Below are positions 1 through 7,430 of a stretch of 64,000 bases of DNA, one piece after another. The position numbers and the translations under genes are program-made. The notes beneath the pieces were generated by a model. The model ran no database searches and was not told the origin of the DNA. It worked only from the letters and a program-made list of their open reading frames with translations. The DNA is taken from assembly GCA_007361935.1 (NCBI GenBank), contig CP041667.1:1764501-1828500 (forward strand), written 5' to 3'. The stretch comes from Lachnospiraceae bacterium KGMB03038 (GTDB lineage: Bacteria > Bacillota > Clostridia > Lachnospirales > Lachnospiraceae). Position 1 is the first letter of the stretch; every line of letters starts with the position of its first letter.

Positions 1-743
1 ATGGTCTTCAGGTACATGCCGTAACTCGGCAAAGAACTCTCCGTGCTTTTTCCAAAATCGGAGAAGCCTTCAATTTGTATTGGCATAGCGCCAATGTCCG
101 ATCCGCCTGCCACTTGGGCGGCGGAGGCCGCCGCGGCAAAGCTTATGGAGCTGAGATTGATTTTAAACACGGGCGCTACGCCTGAGGAGCCATCAACAGA
201 AGAACTTGCTACAGAATCTCCCCGTTTGGATATGTTCACAGTGTTTTCGGTACTCCCGAGCGACGAGCGAAGCCATGCATTGCTGCTTGTCCCGCCGCTC
301 CAATAAGAGATGGGGATGACCCGGTTCTTATCCGACAAAGCATCGTTGTCGCAGCCTTCACCCCATGTGAGCACCTGATCATTGTTACCTACCGCAGCAG
401 GCAGAGTGAAGCGGTCGGTCGTCTCATAGACGCTTGTAATATTTCCGGACGTATCATATACGGCCGTGCCGTAGGTCCACGGCTGCACCAGGGCGTATTC
501 CCCTTCCGAAAAAAACAAGGGATATTTTGCGCCATTACCCGCTGACTTGGTGTCAAGCGGGAGCGTACCATCCGTTTTTGCCGCATTATTCAGGTAGGCG
601 CGCAGGTCGCTGCGTCCCCAGTGGTTGGCGTTCGCGCTTGTCACAAAGCTCTCCGGCTCTGCCGCAAACGCCGTCGCCGGAACAAGCCCCGCCGCAAGAC
701 AGATTGCCAGCAGCAGGCTAAAAAATCTTCTTTTTGTCTTCAT
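1..743 (-). CDS. Secreted DUF6273-like surface protein, C-terminus beyond window edge
   Basis: The reading frame is open from an ATG at 743 to the window edge, giving 247 codons with no stop. The first about 27 residues form a clear Sec signal peptide: MKTKRR, a leucine-rich core, then ATAFA before the mature start AEPES. The mature part carries an HWGRSDLRAYLN segment and later a WLRSSLGS segment followed by GVAPVFKIN. That order resembles DUF6273-type domains of clostridial surface proteins (family match from memory). GGAG lies four bases before the ATG. Function is unknown; such proteins are normally exported and often repetitive. It lies at the far end of the accessory region and nothing in the window is co-transcribed with it. 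Confidence 0.7.
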   Translation of the reverse strand, partial: MKTKRRFFSLLLAICLAAGLVPATAFAAEPESFVTSANANHWGRSDLRAYLNNAAKTDGTLPLDTKSAGNGAKYPLFFSEGEYALVQPWTYGTAVYDTSGNITSVYETTDRFTLPAAVGNNDQVLTWGEGCDNDALSDKNRVIPISYWSGGTSSNAWLRSSLGSTENTVNISKRGDSVASSSVDGSSGVAPVFKINLSSISFAAAASAAQVAGGSDIGAMPIQIEGFSDFGKSTESSLPSYGMYLKT

Positions 744-1424
744 CTTTCTCCAGTCCCTTCGTATGATTTTTAGCAATTCAGAACAAACGAAAAAGCGCGT
801 CCCGTCCACTGTAAAATGAGCAGGCTATGCCTTTATAATTTCTTCTGTTTTGGGCTTGACAGGAAAAAAGGCAAAGTTAGGGTGAGGTATGTATGCATCA
901 GTCTGTCTCTTGCCGCCACTCTTGTCAACCCTTTTCTGAGCATAATTTTACAGATAAAAGTATACCATAAAATTCGGGCGGTTTTCAATCTTTTTCTGAG
1001 GAAAGGCGGACCGCGTCAAACCGGCAATCATTCATCGAAACAGACCGTCCTTCCATGTGTTTGTACCTTACCCCTCGTTTTTGCGTTTGTAAGCGTTACA
1101 TGCTCATTATTGGAGCAGATAAGAAGTCTTTCCTCTTTATACAATGTATTTTTCCATTGTGTCGTCCTCCAAAATCATATATTCGCACATACATTACAGC
1201 TTCCCGATTGCCACACTTGTGTTTATCGTGTTATCAGTTTTTCCTGCCCTTGCTTTTGCCCTTATGTTCGGAGCAAGGGTAAAGTCGTGTGAAATCGTAT
1301 CAATGGATAGGGTGGACTGATTGCGATAAATCCTTTATTTTCAAGGTTTTTGGAGAATTTTATCAAAACCCTATGCAGCGTAATAAACACCTCTAAAATT
1401 ATGACTTTCTAATTAGGATCTGTT
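744..1424. other. Non-coding stretch, no gene recognised
   Basis: About 680 bases separate the secreted-protein gene from the TudS-like pseudogene. Both strands show short open frames (for example a plus-strand frame over 816-1292), but none resembles a known protein or has a convincing ribosome binding site. The part next to 743 must hold the promoter of the secreted-protein gene; I could not place its boxes with confidence. Confidence 0.4.
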
Positions 1425-1879
1425 CTACACGCTTTTTAATAATGGACTCAGTTTCTCCGAAATATTATCAGTTCCTTTTAATCCTATCATTGGAATTGTG
1501 TTGTATCCACGCCACAATTTGGAGAACGATTTGCACCTATAATACCAACAATTTCAAATCCATATCTAATATATTCTAATATATTCTAATATTTCATAAA
1601 CTACGTAATCAGCCAATCGGTCTAATTGAGTATTTGGAATATCTTTCTTCATCTCTATACGAATACGAGTATTCTCTACCACAATGGGAGCCTCTGCTCC
1701 ATAATATTTCCTCGGTCAAGACCTAAACAACGAAGCTCTGGACAAGGCATTTGAGCAATGCCAATATCGGCTTTCACGAAAAGTTCGATAACATTCCTAA
1801 ACTCGGCTGGATAAACAGCGGTTCCATCGGAAATAGAAAAAACAACCTTTTTACTTCTTCCATCATCAAACATAATCAT
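1425..1879 (-). pseudogene. Decayed CD3072-like TudS-related (putative desulfidase) gene
   Basis: Four pieces in different frames read in order as one protein of the CD3072/TudS-related family: SKKVVFSISDG, GIAQMPCPELRCLGLDRG, EAPIVVENTRIRIEM, then FEIVGIIGANRSPNCGVDTT and IPMIGLKG. The cysteine motifs MPCPE and SPNCGV are recognisable. Damage visible: a one-base loss after GNI near 1703, a 10-bp tandem duplication near 1570-1590 that breaks the frame, and an internal deletion that joins GVDTT to IPMIG. The usual N-terminal cysteine motif is also degraded. GGAGA precedes the start at 1879. The gene once followed the promoter at 3321-3349, before an IS256 element landed 10 bases upstream of its start codon. 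Family members are proposed to remove sulfur from thio-compounds; this copy is dead. Confidence 0.75.
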
Positions 1880-1897
1880 TCTCCATAAATGCCAATT

Positions 1898-3277
1898 GAT
1901 AACGTATAATTAATTTCGCAAAATCAATTTCATAAAAATAGACATGGTCTATAGCCGTTTGGTAAAATCAAGTCACCACAACTAAATCTATCAAAGGAGG
2001 CTATAGAACCATGTCTGATAAGATTATACAGCTAAATGAGGACTTAATAAAGCATGATTTAAAGGATCTTGTCCGTAACAGTGTCGAAGAAACATTAAAC
2101 GCCCTGCTCGATAAGGAAGCCGACGAATTAGTCAACGCTGAAAAGTATGAGCGCTCCTCTGACCGCCAGGGATATCGTTCCGGCCATTATAAGCGAAATC
2201 TCCACACTACCGCAGGGGAAGTCGAACTGAAGGTTCCTAAACTGAAAGGGGTTCCTTTCGAGACAGCCATTATCGAAAGATATCGTCGCAGAGAATCTTC
2301 CGTGGAAGAAGCTCTTATTGAGATGTATCTGGCCGGTGTTTCTGTCCGACGCGTGGAAGATATCACCGAAGCCTTATGGGGAACGAAAGTATCCCCTGGA
2401 ACCATCAGTAACCTGAATAAAAAGGCTTATGAGCATATTGAAACCTGGCGTACCCGTCCGCTTTCCGGGAACTATCCTTATGTTTACGTAGATGGTGTTT
2501 ACCTGAAACGTAGCTGGGGCGGCGAGATCCAGAACGTTTCTGTTCTCGTTGCCATTGGCGTCAGTCAGGATGGCTGCCGGGAAATCCTTGGTGCTGCGGA
2601 AGGGATGAAAGAGGATCGTGAAAGCTGGCGTTCTTTCTTCGTATGGTTGAAAGAACGCGGGCTTACTGGTGTACGTTTGATCATCGGCGATAAGAATCTC
2701 GTATGCTTGAAACCATTCCGGAAGTCTTTCCGGATTCCAGATATCAGCGCTGTACGGTTCATTTTTACAGAAATATATTTTCTGTTACCCCCCGTAACAA
2801 GATGAAAACGGTAGCGCTTATGCTCAAGGCGATCCATGCGCAGGAAAGCAAGGAAGCCGCCCGTGAAAAAGCAATCCAGGTAGCGGAGAAACTCCGTGCC
2901 ATGAAGCTTGCTAAAGCTGCCAAGAAGGTAGAGGACGGGATTGAAGAAACCTTGACCTATATGGATTTTCCTACGCAGCATTGGACCCGGATCCGAACCA
3001 ATAACGCTATTGAGCGCCTCAACCGTGAGATTAAACGGCGTACAAAAGCGATCGGTGCTTTTCCTGACGGGCAGAGTGCCTTGATGCTCGTATGTGCCAG
3101 ACTGCGTCACGTAGCAGCAACCAGTTGGGGAGCCAGACGCTATATGAATATGGATCATCTTTTCAAAACAGAAGAGGATCTGCTGTCTGATATCATAGCC
3201 GGCTGACTACCGGCTGCTAAACGGCTAGGTTTTGATTTTGCGAAAAACTATTGACACTATCAACTATTGACACTATC
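1898..3277 (+). mobile_element. IS256-family insertion sequence with target duplication
   Basis: The ends are imperfect 30-bp inverted repeats at 1898-1927 and 3232-3261. Their inner 14 bases (TTTCGCAAAATCAA) match exactly. An 8-bp direct repeat TGCCAATT flanks the element at 1890-1897 and 3278-3285, as expected for this family. The right end is unusual: its terminal 16 bases (AACTATTGACACTATC) occur twice in tandem, at 3246-3261 and 3262-3277, and the target duplication follows the second copy. The element separates a promoter-bearing repeat from the TudS-like pseudogene. Its single gene is frameshifted. Confidence 0.85.
2011..3206 (+). pseudogene. IS256-family transposase, single frameshift
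   Basis: Mutator-type DDE transposase of about 398 residues when both parts are joined. The first part (2011 onward) carries YVYVDGVYLKRS with the first catalytic Asp and IIGDK with the second. The second part resumes at MLETIPEVFPDSRYQRC and carries the NAIERLNREIKRRTKAIGAFPD helix with the catalytic Glu. The frame changes near 2698-2703, where CTCGTATG stands for an expected CTCGGTATG, one G missing. A strong AAAGGAGG lies upstream of the ATG. Apart from this base the gene looks intact, so a sequencing error is possible. Confidence 0.85.
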
Positions 3278-3289
3278 TGCCAATTCGAC

Positions 3290-3487
3290 AACTTCCAATC
3301 TGTCGACCTAGTTTTACTTCATTATACCATTCGCTTATTTCCCTGTCATTGTCTTTCTTGCCCATACAAAAAGAGAGCGGAACATCATCTGTCCACTCCC
3401 TTCCAAACACTTTTCATGATTCATTGCTTCCCACTATCCCATACCCAAATACGAAAAACCGTCCTTATTTATGATACGGCTCTCCAT
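3290..3487 (-). repeat. Left copy of the rlmH-3' promoter-bearing repeat (about 190 bp)
   Basis: Read on the minus strand, this segment begins with codons for GEPYHK and a stop, which is the C-terminus of RlmH. It then runs about 190 bp at roughly 90% identity (counted by eye) with the native rlmH 3' end and flank at 7430-7315 and 5657-5583. It ends after a strong promoter and the shared 5' leader CTAGGTCGACAGATTGG. Only six rlmH codons are present, so it looks like an attachment-site copy rather than a gene fragment. Downstream of it, before the IS256 insertion, lay the TudS-like gene. Confidence 0.8.
3321..3349 (-). promoter_or_regulatory. Promoter in left rlmH repeat
   Basis: On the minus strand the -35 box is ATGACA (3344-3349) and the -10 box is TATAAT (3321-3326), 17 bases apart. 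Both boxes and the spacing are shared with the right repeat copy. It points toward the IS256 element and the TudS-like pseudogene. Confidence 0.75.
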
Positions 3488-3514
3488 ACGTATGCAAGTG
3501 CGGTTTTCTACTTT

Positions 3515-3985
3515 TTAAAATCCTCCATTATTATAAGCTCTTGTAATCACATAAGACGGTTCATAATATGCACTGCTGTTGTAATTATCAATCGTGTCAC
3601 ATATTTCATCGTTATATACCCGGATCATTCCATCAATACAATCTTCCTCCGGCTGTAACGTTGACAGAATCAGCCTTGTATACACCTTGCCCATCTGTGT
3701 TTCTGATGGGATCTCGTCTACCAGTTCTAAATCCACATCCGTTATATCAAAATTCCCTTTTACCAGCTTATACTCTTCAATCCATTCAGCTTCAATTTTC
3801 AGAGGATTCTCGCAATGGAGTACATTAGCCAGGCTGATCAGACACACCCACTCATCTTTCGCTATAGAATTAACAACATATTTGTTTTTCTGATGTAATT
3901 TCCTCGCCACACGTTCTATCATATAACATAGAAAATAAAGATCGTTCTCGGTTATCTGCTCTTCCGGGAAAAATTTGTTTGTCAT
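3515..3985 (-). CDS. Uncharacterised 156-aa protein
   Basis: I do not recognise this as a characterised family, though similar short proteins seem common beside DUF3791/DUF3990 genes in Lachnospiraceae (from memory). The sequence is acidic and soluble, with no signal peptide or membrane segment. The N-terminal half looks helical (ENDLYFLCYMIERVARKLHQ), and the C-terminal part ends with YEPSYVITRAYNNGGF. Its ATG overlaps the stop of the small upstream frame (ATGA, 3982-3985), so the two were translated as a coupled pair. The partner is the C-terminal remnant of another small protein, so this pair may be half of a broken two-gene module. A toxin-antitoxin or immunity role would be inference only. 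Confidence 0.6.
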   Translation of the reverse strand: MTNKFFPEEQITENDLYFLCYMIERVARKLHQKNKYVVNSIAKDEWVCLISLANVLHCENPLKIEAEWIEEYKLVKGNFDITDVDLELVDEIPSETQMGKVYTRLILSTLQPEEDCIDGMIRVYNDEICDTIDNYNSSAYYEPSYVITRAYNNGGF

Positions 3986-4137
3986 AACGAATAACTCCCT
4001 TCAAATTTGATAGTCTGTAACGCCTTCTCTGTACAGAATACAATCTGATGTGTAGGATACTTAAACTTAACCAGTTCCCAGAAAGCCTCTTTCGAAATTC
4101 GTTCAGCCATATAATCCTCAACACTGTCATTCTATTT
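3982..4137 (-). pseudogene. C-terminal remnant of a DUF3990-like protein
   Basis: A short frame, too small for usual gene calling, reads NDSVEDYMAERISK, then EAFWELVKFKYPTHQIVFCT, then EKALQTIKFEGSYSL and a stop. Its stop codon overlaps the start of the following gene (ATGA). The IVFCTEKALQTIKF segment resembles the C-terminal end of DUF3990-type proteins (from memory). No start, RBS or N-terminal domain is present: the frame is closed by TAG right after a 43-bp degenerate piece of the rlmH-associated repeat at 4128-4170. The N-terminal part was therefore probably lost in a recombination event at that repeat. Confidence 0.45.
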
Positions 4138-4170
4138 CTCGCTCATGCCAAAAGGGAGCGAAACATAATT
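4128..4170. repeat. Degenerate third piece of the rlmH-associated repeat
   Basis: CTGTCATTCTATTTCTCGCT and the following bases through GGGAGCGAAACAT align base for base, with scattered differences, to the central part of the left repeat copy (about 3343-3385). Only about 43 bp are shared; the rlmH codons and the -10 box are not. It sits exactly between the DUF2442 gene and the DUF3990-like remnant. Confidence 0.5.
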
Positions 4171-4454
4171 CATGCTATTCTTTCTTTACTTTTTTCTAAT
4201 TCGTGCAAATATAAAGGATCAATATCAATACACTCGTTTACATTTCTTCCTCCAGCTATATCCCAGGCTAATGTACCATTTAAAACCATACATTTATTCA
4301 TAAAAATGTGATACGCCTTTATCCGATCAAAAATGCCAGGTGACAGATCCTTTTCTGCATGGCAGCACACAATTTTCCCATCATCGAAATATATATCCAC
4401 AGTATAATCTTCATACGGTATTACCTGGACCACAGTCGGAATATAATCTAACAT
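4170..4454 (-). CDS. DUF2442 domain protein
   Basis: A 94-residue protein with the DUF2442 pattern: a strand-rich start (PTVVQVIPYEDYTVDIYFDDGKI), where the family typically has YxLxVxFxDG, then a short helix and an acidic tail. AAGGAGG lies eight to nine bases before the ATG. It follows the DUF4160 gene by 19 bases, and the two families are commonly neighbours in bacterial genomes, which suggests one functional unit. DUF2442 proteins have no established biochemical role; toxin-antitoxin-like behaviour has been suggested only from genomic pairing. Its last codons run straight into the degenerate repeat at 4128-4170. Confidence 0.75.
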   Translation of the reverse strand: MLDYIPTVVQVIPYEDYTVDIYFDDGKIVCCHAEKDLSPGIFDRIKAYHIFMNKCMVLNGTLAWDIAGGRNVNECIDIDPLYLHELEKSKERIA

Positions 4455-4473
4455 TACAGCGCCTCCTTCATAT

Positions 4474-4734
4474 TTAAACCAACGGATTGATTTTGTTTAA
4501 TGGTTTTCCATCCTTCGCAAGTTCCCAGTTCTGCATTAGTTCATCCTGATGGATCACACACCATGCCAACACAAGCTTCAGTTGTCTTGACGGCAATGCC
4601 CCTTGCAAAACACAGGCATCGTTTATATCGATCAAAGCTTTTTTTCCATTATACTCCACATGAAAGTGAGGTGGATTATGATCATCATAATACATAGTAA
4701 TCCTTATTCCATAAAATAAAGCAATTTCCGGCAT
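4474..4734 (-). CDS. DUF4160 domain protein
   Basis: An 86-residue protein starting MPEIALFYGIRITMYY, with the family signature DDHNPPHFHVEYNGKKALI near residue 17 and the helix QLKLVLAWCVIHQDELMQNW behind it. The start at 4734 is chosen over an upstream in-frame codon because GGAGG lies seven bases before it and the family begins here. It forms an operon with the DUF2442 gene. A promoter lies upstream (-10 TATAAT at about 4792-4797). DUF4160 proteins are small and of unknown function, often found in mobile or accessory regions. Confidence 0.8.
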   Translation of the reverse strand: MPEIALFYGIRITMYYDDHNPPHFHVEYNGKKALIDINDACVLQGALPSRQLKLVLAWCVIHQDELMQNWELAKDGKPLNKINPLV

Positions 4735-4791
4735 ACATATACCTCCATCTTCACAGCTCACTTTTTAAATACTAAATACTATTAATTTTAT

Positions 4792-4820
4792 TATAGCTTA
4801 GACATCATATTGTGTACAGA
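4792..4820 (-). promoter_or_regulatory. Promoter for the DUF4160-DUF2442 pair
   Basis: On the minus strand a perfect TATAAT sits about 60 bases upstream of the DUF4160 start, with TGTACA as a -35 box 17 bases upstream of it. The cassette therefore has its own promoter in addition to the repeat-borne one ahead of the iron-sulfur protein gene. Confidence 0.5.
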
Positions 4821-4869
4821 TAAATTCCAATTTTGCACCGCTCAACTCCTCGATAAATTTTCTTTTTCT

Positions 4870-5565
4870 TTAGTTATTCTTCCTTAAAATCGAATTTTGA
4901 CTGCCTAGATTATACGGACAAATATCTCTACACTTATGACAAGCTATTCTCCAAACCTGCTCTTCTTCATCATCTCCAAATGCAAAATCCCAACAGGATT
5001 GCTGTTTTATTTCTGGATTTTCTAAAGCATTTACAGGACAAATATCAACACATAAGTTACAATTATTACAAAGAGGTTCTTTCATTTTATCAGGCTCAAG
5101 ATTCTGTTCGCATAACACTGCTCCTAACCAGACCATACTTCCAAACTCTGGCGTTATTAACAAAGAATGCCTCCCTATTGTTCCCAAACCCGCCGCTTGA
5201 GCTATATGTTTTTGCGAAACAATAGAACGCCATCTGTTAGTATTTTTATCCCATTGGCTTTCATTTGTAGGAATAGGAACACATACTATCTGGTTCTTTT
5301 CCATTTCAATACAAAAATCTAGAGCTATCGCATCCATTTTTGACGTGATAGAATTTCTTACCCTTGTATATGGAATATTAGACTTGCAATTAAGTGTTCC
5401 TACTGGAAATCTGCAACCAAAAGAAATTACCGATTTGCAAGTCGGAAGTGCATCTAAAGGATGATAGCCTTTCGGTGCATTATCAAACCTATCTATACTT
5501 GCTATACCACACAAATCTGCACCTAGCGCAAACATTATTTCCTTTATCCTTTTACTATCCAACAT
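4870..5565 (-). CDS. 4Fe-4S double-cluster protein resembling epoxyqueuosine reductase (QueG-like)
   Basis: A 231-residue soluble iron-sulfur protein. The C-terminal half has the double-cluster pattern of epoxyqueuosine reductases and reductive-dehalogenase relatives: CNNCNLCVDICPVNA, then later CW and ACHKCRDICPYN. Before it lies GLGTIGRHSLLITPEFGS, matching the conserved G-x-G-x-x-G-x-x-x-L segment of the family. The protein is shorter than QueG (over 300 aa) and lacks its C-terminal HEAT-like part, so the substrate may differ. The ATG at 5565 is chosen because CGGAGGGGAT lies just upstream; the open frame extends a few codons further. Transcription should start from the promoter at 5613-5641 inside the rlmH repeat, about 45 bases upstream. 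This places it as cargo of that repeat. Confidence 0.75.
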   Translation of the reverse strand: MLDSKRIKEIMFALGADLCGIASIDRFDNAPKGYHPLDALPTCKSVISFGCRFPVGTLNCKSNIPYTRVRNSITSKMDAIALDFCIEMEKNQIVCVPIPTNESQWDKNTNRWRSIVSQKHIAQAAGLGTIGRHSLLITPEFGSMVWLGAVLCEQNLEPDKMKEPLCNNCNLCVDICPVNALENPEIKQQSCWDFAFGDDEEEQVWRIACHKCRDICPYNLGSQNSILRKNN

Positions 5566-5582
5566 ACAATATCCCCTCCGCA

Positions 5583-5657
5583 AATTCCAATCTGTCGACC
5601 TAGTTTTCCTTCATTATACCATTCGTTTATTTCCCTGTCATTGTCTTTCTTACCATA
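5583..5657 (-). repeat. Right copy of the rlmH-3' repeat, promoter half (split by ISLre2)
   Basis: This is the downstream half of the second 190-bp repeat copy. It matches 3290-3360 almost base for base, including the promoter boxes and the leader CTAGGTCGACAGATTGG. The other half lies at 7315-7430, on the far side of the ISLre2 element. The target duplication CTTACCATA (5649-5657 and 7315-7323) shows that the two halves were once contiguous. Confidence 0.85.
5613..5641 (-). promoter_or_regulatory. Promoter in right rlmH repeat, drives QueG-like gene
   Basis: On the minus strand the -35 box is ATGACA (5636-5641) and the -10 box TATAAT (5613-5618), with a 17-base spacer. The start codon of the QueG-like gene is about 48 bases downstream of the -10 box. 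Confidence 0.8.
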
Positions 5658-7314
5658 GATGAAGTAAACGAATTGTCAGTTGAAATGAAAAAGATCGTCT
5701 CCAAAATGATGTGACTTCAGACTTGTTTTCTTAATCATACAACTGGCGTTTCTTTTTTTCAAGATTATAGATTCCCGATCTGTTCCCGGATGGCAAGGAT
5801 CTTACGTACGGTGGAATTTCCAGCCAGAGTCCCATGCAAAGCCTCCGCATACCGCTGTACCTCTCTCTGTTTCGCTGTATACTTTTTCCTCTGTGGTTCA
5901 TCGATCATTCCGTCTGTCCCTGTTGCCGCGCATGTTTCCAGCTCCCGCTCCTTCGGTAATTCACAAGGTCAATCACTTTTTCCCGTCCATAATTACGGAT
6001 AAAACAACGCAGCTTGCACATCCGGTCTGAACCCGTCTCACTCCATCCCATAGGTCTTGAACTCATCCGCTCAGATAAAACGCTGCTCACATGTCCTTCC
6101 GCGCTGCATCCCAGCACATGCTTATCATGGAATGCCCTCTGGATATACTCCCAGTTTCCAACAAGATACGTCCTGCAGTCTTCTACCGCGCGGTCGCTCC
6201 CTTCACAATGGTTCCGGATCCGGGTCAGGAGCTTTTTGGCTGCCAGAAGCTTATTTTTATAAATATACTTATAGAACCGTCCTTTTGTGACCCCTTCTTC
6301 ATCCAGCATATACCCGGCTACCCGGTTGATATATTTCATCAGATGAAACCGGTCTGCCACGAGTCTGCTTTTACCTACATAGTTGGCAGCCGCACGGATC
6401 CAGCTCCCGCCATCGCTGTTGATATAAACACATTTCAGTACGTCCAGATCATAGTGCCGCCGGATATAAGCATCTACAGATTCCCACAGGGCGGCATTCT
6501 GATCCGATCCCGCATAAAGTCCTCCAAAATAGAACGGTGAGATCAGCTTTCTCCTGCCATTGCAGATCTCTTCTTTTCCTTCAAAGAGATAGACCAGCTT
6601 GCCGATAAAGCATCCCTGTTCATATCCATCTTTCTGCCGATGGATATGATCCTCATCCGCTTCGATATAAAGGTATTCGCAGGCCTTCTTTTCCTTTGGC
6701 GGTTCTTCCATCTCCGGGATCTCTTTTTCGATGGAGTGGACTTTGTTCATTACCGTCGTCTTTGTGATCGTCTGCCCATTTGTCTTTATTGATTCCGCGG
6801 CATGCTGGTAAGAATGGACTTCCGCTTCATTCAAAAGCTTTGCTTCTGCCGCTGCTGTAAATCTTTCTCTATCCGGCAGGTGCATCAGTTCATCCAGGAG
6901 GCACCGGATCTTTCCTGTCTGGTCTTTATACAGGGTATGCGTAAAGGTAATATCTCCTACAATGGAGATCAATGTCCTCTGTCTGCTCCGCTGCACAGTA
7001 TAATTGTCCTTGCGTATCCCGCTGTCACGGATCATCTGGTCGGCATTCGTCAGTGCCAGACCGATAAAATCTGCCGCCATCTGATTACTCAGACTGCTGA
7101 CCGTTTCCTCAAAAGTGGTAAATGAATCCAGGTGTTCCAGAAATTTCTCTTCCGCATTAAGTAAACCACTGACAAGAGTATTGATTAATGTTATAATATC
7201 CATGAGTATTGGACTCCTTTCGGTTTTTGTTTTTTTCGTCGAAATCATTATACCTCAAGGAACCAATACTCTTTTCATTTATTTTTTGTCAACTGACTAT
7301 TTCTTTACTCCAAC
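5658..7314 (-). mobile_element. ISLre2-family insertion sequence with 9-bp target duplication
   Basis: The ends are imperfect inverted repeats of about 28 bp. The left end begins GATGAAGTAAAC and the right end, read inward on the minus strand, begins GTTGGAGTAAAG; both continue into a shared GTCAGTTGA. CTTACCATA flanks the element at 5649-5657 and 7315-7323. Length is 1,657 bp and the single gene matches the ISLre2 family. It has split a copy of the rlmH-associated repeat, so it arrived after that repeat formed. Confidence 0.85.
5765..7203 (-). pseudogene. ISLre2-family transposase, C-terminal frameshift
   Basis: The intact part (7203 to 5905) is about 432 residues and carries family features: MDIITLINTLVSGLLNAEEK at the start, YLYIEADEDHIHRQ near the middle with an acidic pair, and ADRFHLMKYINRVAGYML. 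The start at 7203 has AAAGGAG nine bases upstream. The frame stops at 5905 after QQGQTE. A second frame continues MIDEPQRKKYTAKQREVQRY and onward to a stop at 5765, giving about 48 further residues of plausible family tail. One base appears to be missing near 5918-5920 (a GGG run). The element may be inactive, or the base may be a sequencing error. Confidence 0.7.
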
Positions 7315-7430
7315 CTTACCATACGAAAAGAGAGCGGAACATCATATGTCCACTCCCTTTCAAATACTTTTCATGATTCATTGCTTCCCACTATCCCATA
7401 CCTAAATGCGAAAAAACCGCACTTACTTGT
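7315..7430 (-). repeat. Right copy of the rlmH-3' repeat, rlmH-proximal half
   Basis: Contains the last codons of the native rlmH (GEPYHK, stop at 7423-7425), then the same downstream sequence as the left copy at 3360-3487, up to the ISLre2 target duplication. The junction segment GAACCGTATCACAAGTAAG plus TGCGGTTTTTT resembles the rlmH attachment core used by staphylococcal cassette chromosomes, as I recall it. Confidence 0.75.

Noticed and set aside
816..1292. Plus-strand open frame of 158 codons in the non-coding stretch
   Set aside because: Biased composition, no RBS, no family resemblance, and a second shifted frame covers the same DNA; treated as chance.
3870..4130. Minus-strand 86-codon frame
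   Set aside because: It is the wrong frame over the DUF3990-like remnant and the 156-aa gene start; the coupled ATGA frame fits better.
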